A stretch of 64,000 nucleotides of DNA from Candidatus Poribacteria bacterium (GTDB taxonomy: Bacteria > Poribacteria > WGA-4E > PCPOR2b). The stretch lies in contig JAJEAL010000087.1 in assembly GCA_022822785.1 (NCBI GenBank), positions 1 through 64,000 on the forward strand. Direction: 5' to 3'. The notes beneath the pieces are model-generated. The model ran no database searches. It saw only the letters and a list, made by a program, of their open reading frames with translations, and was not told where the DNA came from. Both the position numbers and the translations under genes were made by a program. Shown here in pieces: positions 7,632-15,740 of the stretch (within the stretch, counting starts at the first letter, position 1; each line of letters starts with the position of its first letter).

Positions 7632-8330
7632 TTAATTAATCGTCATTGCACATCGGAATCCGAAATCGCTGAACTGCTTCTCAGGAGCGAGGCTACTCCG
7701 CGCTGCACAACGGGCAAAGCGAACCCTATGCCGCCATGACCCGCCTCGCGCCACACGGCGATTGCTGTGTCTTGGACCGGTCGGATTGCGATTCGGCGAG
7801 ATTTCGTAGTAAGCTGAATCGTAATTATCAGCACACCATTCGTGAACCCCTTCTGACATGTTGTAGAGCCCATAACCGTTCGGGCCATCCGTCCCCACCG
7901 GGAAATGCGGCGCGTTCCGTCCGCCTACATGGTCCTCGTACAGCTCATCGCCCCATGGATACTCTCTGCCTTCCAATCCACCCCGTGCCGCTTTTTCACG
8001 CTCCGCTTCTGTCGGGAGACGATACGCTTTGCTAGTCAGCTCCTGTAACCATCCGCAATAGGTGACGGCATCATACCAACTGGGACCGACAACCGGTTGG
8101 TCTGGGTGCTGGAATTTGGGTTCACCCCAAAACGGTGGCGGTGGATGGTCTATCGCCTCCATAAAGTGCACATACTCTCGGTTAGTCACGGGGTATCGTG
8201 CCAGCCCGAAGGTATCCACCCACACCCGGTGGACCGGCTGTTCGTTTGCCGCACCGTTGTCGCTTCCCATCAGAAAATCGCCTTCGGGGATGGTAACGAT
8301 ATCGGGCTCAATGAGTTCCGGCGCTCGCAT
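7632..8330 (-). CDS. SUMF1/formylglycine-generating-enzyme-fold protein
   Basis: The 232-residue protein shows the SUMF1 (FGE-sulfatase) pattern from end to end: IPEGDFLMGS near the N-terminus, EQPVHRVWVDTF, PVTNREYVHFM, VSWYDA-like GPSWYDAVTYCGWL, RLPTEAEREKAARGG, YPWGDE, and the C-terminal RVARGGSWRHR...FGFRC. True formylglycine-generating enzymes use a Cys pair near the C-terminus; here one Cys (RFARCAARS) lies in that zone and the last is in GFRC, so activation of sulfatases cannot be asserted. No signal peptide is seen and no sulfatase lies in the window. A near-consensus promoter at 8537-8566 gives it a long leader containing repeat B copy 1. Confidence 0.88.
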   Translation of the reverse strand: MRAPELIEPDIVTIPEGDFLMGSDNGAANEQPVHRVWVDTFGLARYPVTNREYVHFMEAIDHPPPPFWGEPKFQHPDQPVVGPSWYDAVTYCGWLQELTSKAYRLPTEAEREKAARGGLEGREYPWGDELYEDHVGGRNAPHFPVGTDGPNGYGLYNMSEGVHEWCADNYDSAYYEISPNRNPTGPRHSNRRVARGGSWRHRVRFARCAARSSLAPEKQFSDFGFRCAMTIN

Positions 8331-8351
8331 GAAGGGGGTATCCTCCTAGGG

Positions 8352-8422
8352 CTATTTATGGTGAATTAGAGAAATAAGTAAACATTAAAAGTAGTAGGCA
8401 CACTCCGTGTGCCGTAACTCCG
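8352..8422. repeat. Repeat B copy 1 (71-bp conserved part)
   Basis: This stretch is almost identical to 28790-28860. It starts with the terminal sequence TTTATGGTGAATTAG and ends with a small hairpin GGCACACTCCGTGTGCC. The right-hand terminal repeat found in the other copies is not seen here, so this copy may be truncated or rearranged. It lies in the likely 5' leader of the SUMF1 gene. Confidence 0.75.
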
Positions 8423-8536
8423 CTTTGTTTGAAAGCCGCAACCGGAAGATTAGTTCCAACGTTTCATATTCCATAGGGATTAAATGACCCCGTGTGCCCT
8501 CCGGCTTTGCCTTAAGTAGGTAGCCAAAGGTGTGCC

Positions 8537-8566
8537 ATTATAGCACTATAACTTTTTAGATGTCAA
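8537..8566 (-). promoter_or_regulatory. Sigma70-type promoter for the SUMF1 gene
   Basis: On the minus strand TTGACA (8566-8561) is followed by 18 bases and TATAAT (8542-8537), both perfect consensus. Transcription should start near 8530, giving a leader of about 200 bases before the SUMF1 start at 8330. Confidence 0.7.
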
Positions 8567-8588
8567 CTTCAACCTCAAGGTAACAGAA

Positions 8589-9167
8589 ATGGCATGGATC
8601 CGAACTATCCCCGAATCCGAGGCGACAGGCATCGTCAAGAAAGAATATGAAGCGGGAATTGAGCGTGCCGGACGAGTTTACAACATCGTCAAGCTGTTCA
8701 GTATCAAGCCGGAAAGCCTCAAAGTGTTCGTCAATCAGTATAAAATTATCATGTTTGGTCCCTCCAAATTGAGTCGAGCGCAACGGGAGATGATAGCGAC
8801 AGCGGTTTCACAGATCAACACCTGTCGATACTGAGTCCAGGTACACGGCGAAGACCTGCGGGAACAGGTCAAGGAAGATCAACTCGTTCGTCAAATTAAA
8901 ACGGATTTCCAATCTGCGGATTTGGATCCAACCATGCGAGCCATCCTAGAGTTTGCCGAGAAGGTTACCCTCGCTGCCTATACGGTTCAGCCATCAGACC
9001 TGGATCTGCTCAGATCACACGGCTTGGATGACGAAACGATTTTCGATGTCGTCGAGGTTGTCGGGTTCTTCAATTGCATCAACCGGATTGCCGATGCGCT
9101 CGGCGTTGAGTTGGAGGACTTTCTTGACGAGGCAGATCTACCACCGGTGCCGGCAACCGGAGACTAA
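8589..9167 (+). CDS. AhpD-like peroxidase-related protein, predicted selenoprotein (CxxU)
   Basis: Two open segments (8589-8831 and 8835-9167) lie in the same reading frame, separated by a single TGA at 8832-8834. Read through, they give one 192-residue protein of the carboxymuconolactone decarboxylase/AhpD type (peroxidase-related branch): MFGPSKLSRAQREMIATAVS, then C79-R-Y-[TGA82]-V-Q-V-H86, then a conserved helical C-terminal half. Family members read CxYC-V-x-x-H here, so TGA replaces the second redox cysteine. Downstream, 8853-8870 forms a 6-bp stem (GACCTG/CAGGTC) with loop CGGGAA, starting 24 bases after the TGA and with G as second loop base. This matches published bacterial SECIS criteria. 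AhpD-like CxxU selenoproteins are known from marine metagenomes. A nonsense mutation is the alternative. Confidence 0.82.
8853..8870 (+). promoter_or_regulatory. Candidate bacterial SECIS stem-loop
   Basis: Perfect 6-bp stem GACCTG/CAGGTC closed by the hexaloop CGGGAA, located 18-36 bases after the in-frame TGA (8832-8834). The apical loop begins 24 bases after the TGA and carries G at loop positions 2-4, which is what SelB recognition is thought to need. Confidence 0.7.
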
Positions 9168-9916
9168 TGAAAATTGAAATGCCAACCGATCCGAACCTTG
9201 AAAATTACCTCTCCGTTGTCATCAAACAAGGGTTATACCCAAATAAGGGCAATCTTCGTTTCCACTTGAAGACGTTATTCAAAAACATCCCCCTGGAAAA
9301 TAGGCGGGTACTTGATATCGGTGGCGGCAGCGGCTTACACAGCTTCTATGCGGCGTGTATGGAGGCTAAGGAGGTCCTATGTCTCGAACCGGAAACGGAG
9401 GGCAGTCGCTCTGGGATGGGGGCAAGGTTTCGGAAGTTAAGTGAAATCCTCGGATACGATCAGGTAAAATTTGAGCCCGTTACATTTCAAGCCTTTAAGC
9501 CTGTGGACAAGCAGTTCGATATTATCTTACTCCACAATTCGATCAATCACTTAGACGAGACAGCTTGTATCAACCTGCTCAACAGTGAAGAATCGAAGAC
9601 GATTTATCTGAATATGTTCTCAAAACTCAGTTCACTTTCACGCAGTGGGACAAAGTTAATCGTCTGTGATTGCTCACGATATAATTTTTTCGCCTCGCTC
9701 AGAATTGCGAACCCTTTCGCGCCCACGATAGAGTGGCATAAACATCAGGCACCGGAAATCTGGGTAACTCTATTAAGTCAGGTCGGATTCGTCAACCCAA
9801 AGGTTAAGTGGACCGCTTTTAACACACTGCGTTCTCCGGGGCGAGTTCTGTTAGGCAATAAACTGCTCTCCTATTTTCTGCGAAGTCACTTCTGTTTCAC
9901 GATGGAAAAATCGTGA
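9167..9916 (+). CDS. Class I SAM-dependent methyltransferase
   Basis: This 249-residue protein has the SAM-binding motif I VLDIGGGSG (residues 48-56), an acidic end of beta-2 (VLCLEPE) and motif IV-like FDIILLHNSINHL. The C-terminal part, with FFASLRIANPFAPTIEWHKHQ and WVTLLSQVGF, is typical of small-molecule methyltransferases. The substrate is unknown. Its ATG overlaps the TAA stop of the AhpD-like selenoprotein gene (TAATG), so translation is coupled; this supports the upstream frame being translated to the end and not broken at the internal TGA. Whether the two act together is unknown. Confidence 0.85.
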   Translation: MKIEMPTDPNLENYLSVVIKQGLYPNKGNLRFHLKTLFKNIPLENRRVLDIGGGSGLHSFYAACMEAKEVLCLEPETEGSRSGMGARFRKLSEILGYDQVKFEPVTFQAFKPVDKQFDIILLHNSINHLDETACINLLNSEESKTIYLNMFSKLSSLSRSGTKLIVCDCSRYNFFASLRIANPFAPTIEWHKHQAPEIWVTLLSQVGFVNPKVKWTAFNTLRSPGRVLLGNKLLSYFLRSHFCFTMEKS

Positions 9917-9947
9917 AGCAGCCGGATTGTGATAGCGTCTAAGGAAC

Positions 9948-11183
9948 TCAAAGGCGATTGCGTCGCCATGTTGGTCTGCTCGCCTTCTTAATCACCGCAT
10001 CTAAGGTTACCATTGGCTCGTCTCCTGCTTGTCGTAGGAATGCGGGAATACCCGATGGCACACTAAAATGTTCGTGGGCCCCGACTGCTCTCTCGACGCC
10101 CGCCATCTCGACAACCCCCTGTCCACGGACGACGGAGACGATACAGAAGCGGTCCGGCCGCAGGTTCAACCCATACTCGTTGACACGTGCCACAGACAAT
10201 TCCAACCCACCGATCCCATCGCCGTCAGTGGTTGACGCTGGGATGATCGGATAACGCACGGACGGAAACTTACCCGCAGCCTTCTCAATTTCGCGTTCTA
10301 GATAAACGGTCTGATTCATCGGACGGCTGTAGACGGGCACCTTCTCAAGTTGGTCTAGCTCAATCGGTTGCGCCTCCACGTCCAGAAAAACGCCCCAGCC
10401 ACCGCGTGTCAACGATCCGAAGATGAACGGGACATGATGTGGCATCGTGCTATCGTTAACGTAACCGTGGCGCAATTTCGGAGGAATGGGCATAGCGTAA
10501 CCTTCATCCACTTCCGCATAGCACTCACCGAGAACCGTGTTGCCGTGCAACGGTCCGTAGCCTAGATGAATCTCGACGCCATCTTGATGGAGATGAAATG
10601 GTACATCGGACCGGGGTCCATCAAGGTAAGCCAAATTCCACGAATGGTAATCCCCATAAACTAACGGCACAATCGTGATACCGAGATTTGGCACGATGAA
10701 ACTGGCTTGCTCCGGAGCGTATGTATCCAACGTTGTATGAATCCCGTTACCGTTCGCAATCTCTTCCATCAGTTCGGTGAACCGATCTCGAACCTTCCGC
10801 ATTGAGTCCAGCTTGCACGTCTCGACCCCCTCGCTCAACGACTCGATGACCCGTGGAATGTTTGTGGCGTAATGGTGAAACGTGGAGATTAAGGCGCGAA
10901 AATCGGGTTCCACGGCATCCATTGTTCGATTTGCTAGGTCTATCAAGAGCTCTACTGCCCGCTTACGGTGTGCCTCCGTAAGTGGATCGCACATCTCAAT
11001 TTCATCGATTGCCAGCCGGGTAGCGTGAAAGGCACCAATCGTATGACCACGGAACGCGTAGCTATACAATCGTGCTAAGGCAACATCTTCGGGTGTGATT
11101 TCCGCCGGCGTGCGGCCTTGCTCATGGCTCTCACGTGCCAAATCAACAAGCCGGGCGTAGTTGGGATGGACCTGCATGGTCAT
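9948..11183 (-). CDS. Uncharacterised cupin-fold protein
   Basis: I do not recognise a named family for this 411-residue protein. The N-terminal half (1-170) is helical. A cupin-like metal motif FHLHQDGVEIHLGYG stands near residue 198 (H-x-H-x4-E), followed by beta-rich sequence with HGNTVLGECYAEVDEGYAMPIPPKLRHGYVN, whose final His could be the fourth cupin ligand. A second beta-rich repeat near the C-terminus (FCIVSVVRGQGVVEMAG...HEHFSVPSG) looks like a second cupin domain. Bicupins often act on sugars or aromatic acids. It lies downstream of an SDR and an FAH-fold enzyme on the same strand, so a catabolic role is plausible. RBS GGGAG precedes ATG at 11183. Confidence 0.6.
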   Translation of the reverse strand: MTMQVHPNYARLVDLARESHEQGRTPAEITPEDVALARLYSYAFRGHTIGAFHATRLAIDEIEMCDPLTEAHRKRAVELLIDLANRTMDAVEPDFRALISTFHHYATNIPRVIESLSEGVETCKLDSMRKVRDRFTELMEEIANGNGIHTTLDTYAPEQASFIVPNLGITIVPLVYGDYHSWNLAYLDGPRSDVPFHLHQDGVEIHLGYGPLHGNTVLGECYAEVDEGYAMPIPPKLRHGYVNDSTMPHHVPFIFGSLTRGGWGVFLDVEAQPIELDQLEKVPVYSRPMNQTVYLEREIEKAAGKFPSVRYPIIPASTTDGDGIGGLELSVARVNEYGLNLRPDRFCIVSVVRGQGVVEMAGVERAVGAHEHFSVPSGIPAFLRQAGDEPMVTLDAVIKKASRPTWRRNRL

Positions 11184-11262
11184 TTTTCCGTCTCCCTGCC
11201 CTTATCCCTCTGGGCGGCGGGGTTGGGGGATTTAGGGGGTTGGTTGTGCATTGGGAGTGTCT

Positions 11263-11420
11263 AATTATGGTGAACAATATAAATATGTAGACACTTTCGA
11301 TCTACATGTTTGGTAGGCGCTGTTTCCAACTGCGCCGTCCAGCCTCCCATTTGGTAGGCGCTGTTTCCAACTGCGCCGGTATAGAGTGTCCAAGTAATTC
11401 TAAAATTCACCATAATTTTT
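11263..11420. repeat. Repeat B copy 2: MITE-like element, 158 bp
   Basis: The left end AATTATGGTGAA and the right end TTCACCATAATT are inverted copies. The interior has a direct duplication of a segment GGTAGGCGCTGTTTCCAACT (11311 and 11351 areas) and no ORF. It fills most of the space between the cupin gene and the SDR gene. Confidence 0.75.
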
Positions 11421-11453
11421 TAACTCTACTATAATTGCTGCAATCACTTTTGC

Positions 11454-12203
11454 CTAACCCGCTGTAAACCCGCCGTCAATTGGCAATGCAATCCCTGTCA
11501 CAAAAACAGATTCGTCCGACGCCAAAAACAGCGCACCATAGGCAATCTCCTGTGGTGTGGCGAGACGTTTCATCGGGTGCTGCTCGGCGAGTGCCCGGTA
11601 TTCCTCCTCCGTTTTCAGCACACCGGCTAGAAGCGGGGTTTCGGTGAAACCGGGACAGATGCAGTTGACACGGACATTGCTAGTGGCGTAGTCGAGTGCC
11701 ATCCCCCGTGTCAAATTAGCAACCCCGCCTTTGGTAGCGACGTAAGCTGCACGGGTCGGCGCACCGACAAGTCCGTAGATTGACGCCATGTTGATAATCG
11801 AGCCGCCGCCATTCTTAATCATTTCAGGGATAGCATACTTTGAGCCGAGGAAAACCCCTTTTAGGTTGATGTCAACGCAGCGGTCCCAGTCTTCCTCCAG
11901 TAAATCCACGACAGGTAGACGCATCGCAATACCTGCGTTGTTGAACATTACATCCAACCTGCCATAGGCATCAACTGTCGATTTGACCAGTGACTGTATA
12001 TCGGCAGCCACTGTTACATCGGTGAGAACGAACATCGCTTCGCCGCCGTCAGCGTTAATCTGGTCAACCACTTCGGTCCCCCCTGCTTCGTTCAGATCTG
12101 CCACGACAACCTTTGCTCCCTCCTTAGCAAATAGGAGCGCCGTTGCCTGTCCGATGCCGGAGGCAGCGCCGGTGATGATTGCAACTTTACCTTCGAGTCT
12201 CAT
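11454..12203 (-). CDS. Short-chain dehydrogenase/reductase
   Basis: A classical SDR of 249 residues: cofactor motif TGAASGIG (about 11-18), NNAG (about 89-92), catalytic Ser in NMASIYG, and YVATK with catalytic Tyr and Lys, then the family-typical CPGFTETPLL and DGGFTAG C-terminus. Asp at the end of beta-2 (VVADLNE) favours NAD over NADP. The substrate is probably a sugar or sugar-acid alcohol, inferred from neighbours: it lies 16 bases downstream of an FAH-fold enzyme in the same orientation, a pairing common in sugar-acid and aromatic-acid degradation operons. RBS GGGGAGA is upstream of ATG 12203. Confidence 0.92.
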   Translation of the reverse strand: MRLEGKVAIITGAASGIGQATALLFAKEGAKVVVADLNEAGGTEVVDQINADGGEAMFVLTDVTVAADIQSLVKSTVDAYGRLDVMFNNAGIAMRLPVVDLLEEDWDRCVDINLKGVFLGSKYAIPEMIKNGGGSIINMASIYGLVGAPTRAAYVATKGGVANLTRGMALDYATSNVRVNCICPGFTETPLLAGVLKTEEEYRALAEQHPMKRLATPQEIAYGALFLASDESVFVTGIALPIDGGFTAG

Positions 12204-12219
12204 AGTGATTCATTCTCCC

Positions 12220-13245
12220 CTATTGCTTCTCCTGCCACGCCGCTGGATTCTCCGATTTCTCCTCAATCTGGTTACGGAGCAACCCAATCCCTTCTATCTC
12301 TAACTCAATAACATCGCCGGGCTGAATCCACCGATCTAACTCCCAACCACACCCTTTGCCCACTGTGCCGGATCCGAGAAAATCCCCAACACAAAGCGTT
12401 TCGGACTGCGACACGAAGGAAATCATCTCCGCGAAAGTGTAATACATATCCGACGTATTGCCGTCCGCCCAAACCTCGCCGTTGACCCGTGCAATCATCC
12501 GTATGTTATACGGATCGTCGATTTCATCAGGCGTGACGAGGCAGGGGCCCATAATATTGCTGTTGTCGAAATCTTTCCCTTTGGCAGGACCAAGCGCCAA
12601 CGTCATGTGACGAAACTGAATATCACGCGCGCTGATGTCGTTATAGATGGTGTAGCCGCCGATATAGTTTGGTGCATCTTCGACCGAGATATTCTTCCCT
12701 TCCTTACCGATATAAACGCCCCATTCCAGCTCAAAGTCAAGTTTGTCGGTGTAGTTGGGCCACGTTACCGGCGCCTCGTGTCCAGCGATGGAAGCGGGGC
12801 TCGTGCTACCACGATAGTAGTTTGGCAGCTTAAACCATTCGGGAGAAATCTCCTTGCCAGTAATCAGGGCGGCGGCATCCATGTGCGTCTTGAATACGCC
12901 GAAATCCCGTAAACTGGCAGGACGCGGAAATGGTGCGAGCAGCTTCACCTGATCAACCAGATAAACAATCTGTTCGCCTCGGATGCCGGTGGGGTTGGCC
13001 CCGTCAAGGTGTTCAAGACTCGCCTGCGCTGCCTTTCTCGACCTTTCTCCCCGTTCAAAGTATTGGATCATGTCCGATGGCAGAATAGCATCCGCACTCT
13101 GATACGCAGCGGATTGCCCCTGTGTCTCTGAAAGATGGAGCGCATAGGCAGAATTGAGATCGACGATTTGGTTGCCTTCAATCATCGCGCCGAGTCGCTG
13201 CTGTTTCCCCAGTTGTGTTGTGATTTCAAAAGTAACCAGTTTCAT
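12220..13245 (-). CDS. Fumarylacetoacetate hydrolase (FAH)-fold protein
   Basis: This 341-residue protein belongs to the FAH superfamily, whose members cleave C-C bonds in, or hydrate, 2-keto acids with a divalent metal. Visible features are the metal-binding DFELEWGVYIGKEG segment, GGYTIYNDISARDIQFRH, KGKDFDNSNIMGPCLVTPDE, and the C-terminal GSGTVGKGCGWELDRWIQPGDVIE. ATG at 13245 is preferred to that at 13251, because GAGG lies 8 bases before it and would sit only one base before the other. It starts a probable minus-strand unit with the SDR and perhaps the cupin gene. This would suit a non-phosphorylating sugar-acid pathway ending in a 2-keto-3-deoxy acid, but the substrate is unproven. Confidence 0.88.
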   Translation of the reverse strand: MKLVTFEITTQLGKQQRLGAMIEGNQIVDLNSAYALHLSETQGQSAAYQSADAILPSDMIQYFERGERSRKAAQASLEHLDGANPTGIRGEQIVYLVDQVKLLAPFPRPASLRDFGVFKTHMDAAALITGKEISPEWFKLPNYYRGSTSPASIAGHEAPVTWPNYTDKLDFELEWGVYIGKEGKNISVEDAPNYIGGYTIYNDISARDIQFRHMTLALGPAKGKDFDNSNIMGPCLVTPDEIDDPYNIRMIARVNGEVWADGNTSDMYYTFAEMISFVSQSETLCVGDFLGSGTVGKGCGWELDRWIQPGDVIELEIEGIGLLRNQIEEKSENPAAWQEKQ

Positions 13246-13276
13246 TGACATTCCTCAATCTTTTTCTTTTATTTTT

Positions 13277-13427
13277 TAGGAGTTACGCAGTTCAGTTTGT
13301 AGTAGCGCAATTCATTGCGCGTCCCGACAGGCGCGCCCGACTATAAACGGCACCCCTTGTGGTTGCCCACCTGTCCCGATAAATCGGGGATTCATCGGAC
13401 TTTGAGCATTCAAGTGCGTAAGTCCTA
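13277..13427. repeat. Repeat A copy 3: MITE-like element, 151 bp
   Basis: It begins TAGGAGTTACGCAGTTCAGT and ends with the complement of TAGGACTTACGCACTTGAAT. The left 45 bases are the same as those of copy 2. The middle is shorter and contains CCCGATAAATCGGGG, a different hairpin arm pair. Confidence 0.8.
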
Positions 13428-13537
13428 TTTTTTTAAGCTCTATTTTGTAATTGTACTTGCTTCGGTAACGGATTCCCGTCCGAATGCTGCACACATTTCT
13501 CAACCGAATAGCATAGCACATCATCAGGGGGCTGCCA

Positions 13538-13577
13538 ATAAAAAAGGAGAAGCGAAATATCTACCTCTCCTTTTTGA
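13538..13577 (-). terminator. Rho-independent terminator after the PhyH gene
   Basis: On the minus strand AAAAAGGAGA and TCTCCTTTTTT pair around a 15-base loop, ending in a T run. It lies 19 bases past the stop codon of the PhyH gene at 13596. Confidence 0.7.
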
Positions 13578-13595
13578 ATTTTTGGTGTGCACCTC

Positions 13596-14441
13596 CTAGC
13601 GCACGTGCTCCTCTCCACGATGTTCCATAATCCACTGTTTCAGCGGAACATCTTCATCCGTTGGCTGCCACCACCCCTTGATATCCACCCCATCCCCAAG
13701 GATCTGCCGACGGATCGGATCACATTTGGCAAGCAGTTCAGGCGGCATCACATTGTAGTCCAGCCCACGCAGCCAACGGTAACTGTAGCCGATGAACAAC
13801 ACCTTCCGCGTTACGTCCGAAAAATTCCAACCACGGGAGTGCCATAACCGGCGGTCAAATAGCACCGCTGTCCCCGGTTTAACCTGCAATTCGATTGCGC
13901 CCTCTGGATCGCCGTCCGGATCGCTCTGAGGGGGGCGCTCATCCAGTTTGTGGCTACCCGGCACGATCCGCATCGCACCTCGGTCCGGTCCCATCACATC
14001 GCTGAACCAGTAGCTCACTTTGAGAGAGAGGCGCGGATGTGGACGCTCCATTTCCTGCACCGGCCTGCCCCCATCCTGATGCCACCCCGCCCCCTTTCGG
14101 GTTCGCTCTACATCGGGGCCCTCCGGCGGATAAACGATGAGGTGAGAGATATAAAGCTGAATGTTCCAACCGAGAATATCCCACAGCAACGGAAATACCT
14201 TCGGGTTGTCAAGCAACTCAAGAAACAAATCATCTGCGACGATAGTGCGAAACTTCGCCATCAGGGCGTGTGGTCCGAGTCCCCGTTTCTTTCGTTCCTC
14301 TGCATCAATTCGATCAATAGCAATAGTCATCTTGTCAACCATCTCCGGAGATAGGGCATCTTCTACAATCAGGTAACCCTTATCGTTAAACGTCCGGAGC
14401 TGCTCATCAGTCGCACAGTATTTTAGCCATTCTTTATCCAT
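13596..14441 (-). CDS. Phytanoyl-CoA dioxygenase (PhyH)-family oxygenase
   Basis: A 281-residue Fe(II)/2-oxoglutarate-dependent oxygenase of the PhyH type with an intact facial triad: the proximal motif WHQDGG (H-x-D) near residue 120, the core GAMRIVPGSHKL, and the distal His in RRLWHSRGWN with Arg 11 residues on for 2-oxoglutarate. It differs from the PhyH protein at 1.3-2.1 kb, which lacks the Asp. The substrate is unknown; such proteins are numerous in genomes of this type. It stands alone, with its own RBS (AAAGGAG) and a terminator downstream. Confidence 0.9.
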   Translation of the reverse strand: MDKEWLKYCATDEQLRTFNDKGYLIVEDALSPEMVDKMTIAIDRIDAEERKKRGLGPHALMAKFRTIVADDLFLELLDNPKVFPLLWDILGWNIQLYISHLIVYPPEGPDVERTRKGAGWHQDGGRPVQEMERPHPRLSLKVSYWFSDVMGPDRGAMRIVPGSHKLDERPPQSDPDGDPEGAIELQVKPGTAVLFDRRLWHSRGWNFSDVTRKVLFIGYSYRWLRGLDYNVMPPELLAKCDPIRRQILGDGVDIKGWWQPTDEDVPLKQWIMEHRGEEHVR

Positions 14442-14530
14442 GTCCCGCTCCTTTCAACTTTTCGGGCAGGCACAAGTTGCTTTGAATCCCACCTGTCCCG
14501 TTCCAGCCTGCCCCTACATTTCGTCCCACT

Positions 14531-14560
14531 TGTAGGGGCAATCCTTGTGGTTGCCCTACA
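14531..14560. repeat. Imperfect hairpin (TGTAGGGGCAA / TTGCCCTACA)
   Basis: A 10-bp stem with one bulged G around the loop TCCTTGTGG, in the region between the divergent PhyH and DUF58 genes. The nearby GGGCAGGCACAAG sequence and a related piece in repeat-A copy 3 (CCTTGTGGTTGCCC) suggest a dispersed palindromic element. Confidence 0.5.
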
Positions 14561-14679
14561 TAACTTTTGACAATAATATCAATAGGGAGAGAAAAATTCA
14601 ACACTTTTTCATTTGATTGTGCGAGACCATCTTGATAAAATGAAGGATAGTACTACGCACGGCGTGTGAGAGGTTCCCT

Positions 14680-15561
14680 GTGAATACAAAAGAAATCCTA
14701 AAAAAAATCCGCCGAATCGAGATTTCTACCAATCGGCTTGTCAACAACATCTTCGCCGGAGAATACGAGAGCGTATTCAAGGGACAGGGCATGGAGTTTG
14801 AGGAGGTGCGTGAATATCAGCCCGGTGACGAGATTCGCACAATCGACTGGAACGTGACCGCCCGGATGGGACAACCCTACATCAAAAAATATGTTGAGGA
14901 ACGCGAATTGGTAATGATGCTGCTCGTCGATACCAGTGCCTCTGCGGATTTTGGGACACATCAGCAAACAAAGGCGGAGATTGCGGCGGAGATCTCCGCA
15001 CTGCTCGCTTTTTCTGCTATCAAGAACAGTGATAAGGTCGGACTTATCTGCTTCACGGACAATGTGGAGCTATTTGTTCCGCCGCGTAAGGGGGTCAAGC
15101 ATGTCCTACGCGTCGTCCGCGAAATCCTATATTTTGCGCCACACCAGCGGGGAACGAACATCAGTGCCGCATTGGAGTATGTTGACCGTGTCATCCGACG
15201 AAAGAGTGTTGTGTTCCTAATCTCAGATTTCAGAGACCAAGGTTATGAAAAACGGTTGCAAGTAACGAGTAAGCGGCATGACCTCATCGCGATTACGCTC
15301 CAAGATAGGCGAGAAGAAATATTGCCGAATGTGGGATTGATTGAACTGGAGGACGCAGAAACCGGTGAAGTGGTTGTCTTGGATACGCGGGATGCGAAGG
15401 CGAGAGAGATGTATCAACAGCTCAATCTCAGCGTCGTCGAAACGCGTCGAAAATTTTTCCAGTCGAACAAGATTGACAACATCGAGATTCGGACAGAGCA
15501 ATCCTACGTTGAACCCTTAATCCGTTTTTTTCGCCAACGTGCTGTGCGGGACTCGTTTTAA
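14680..15561 (+). CDS. DUF58 domain protein (vWA-like)
   Basis: The 293-residue protein begins at GTG (GAGAGG upstream) and carries the DUF58 signature: GMEFEEVREYQPGDEIRTIDW (about residues 35-55), where the conserved D-x-R-x-I-D-W is clear, followed by ELVMMLLVDTSASADFG, a MIDAS-like DxSxS metal site as in von Willebrand A domains. DUF58 proteins usually lie beside MoxR ATPases and large membrane proteins. Here no MoxR gene is adjacent, although a DUF4175 protein lies 8 kb away on the other strand. No membrane segment is present. The role is probably in assembly of an envelope or complex, by family analogy only. Confidence 0.9.
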   Translation: MNTKEILKKIRRIEISTNRLVNNIFAGEYESVFKGQGMEFEEVREYQPGDEIRTIDWNVTARMGQPYIKKYVEERELVMMLLVDTSASADFGTHQQTKAEIAAEISALLAFSAIKNSDKVGLICFTDNVELFVPPRKGVKHVLRVVREILYFAPHQRGTNISAALEYVDRVIRRKSVVFLISDFRDQGYEKRLQVTSKRHDLIAITLQDRREEILPNVGLIELEDAETGEVVVLDTRDAKAREMYQQLNLSVVETRRKFFQSNKIDNIEIRTEQSYVEPLIRFFRQRAVRDSF

Positions 15562-15645
15562 AAAGGACGTTTCAAACCTCACCTAAAATTAGATTTGACA
15601 ATAACTAAAAAGGTTCATGTCAAAAAAGAGGGCGGAGCCGCTTGG

Positions 15646-15679
15646 AGAAACCGAGTTTTTTCTTGAAAACTCGGTTTCT
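15646..15679. repeat. Repeat E copy 2: perfect 34-bp hairpin
   Basis: Identical over 34 bases to 952-985 (14-bp arms, 6-base loop). It lies 85 bases past the DUF58 stop, so it could also end that transcript, although the stem is followed only by a short TTT. Confidence 0.85.
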
Positions 15680-15740
15680 TTGCACGATTTCTTTACATGA
15701 ACGACTAAAAATATATCAATAAATGAAGGAGCTACGACTT

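Larger units (their letters stand above)
13252..13595. other. Gene-free stretch with repeat A copy 3 and a terminator
   Basis: These 344 bases hold repeat-A copy 3 (13277-13427) and, nearer the PhyH gene, the terminator hairpin at 13538-13577. No ORF is credible. Confidence 0.7.

Noticed and set aside
7632-8330. Calling the SUMF1 protein a sulfatase-activating enzyme
   Set aside because: The Cys pair of true formylglycine-generating enzymes is not clearly present and no sulfatase gene is nearby.
8832-8834. Reading the TGA in the AhpD-like gene as a stop that splits it into two short genes or a pseudogene
   Set aside because: The frame is intact on both sides, the position is a known Cys/Sec column, a SECIS-like hairpin follows and the gene end is coupled to the next gene. 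Still, a mutation or sequencing error is possible.
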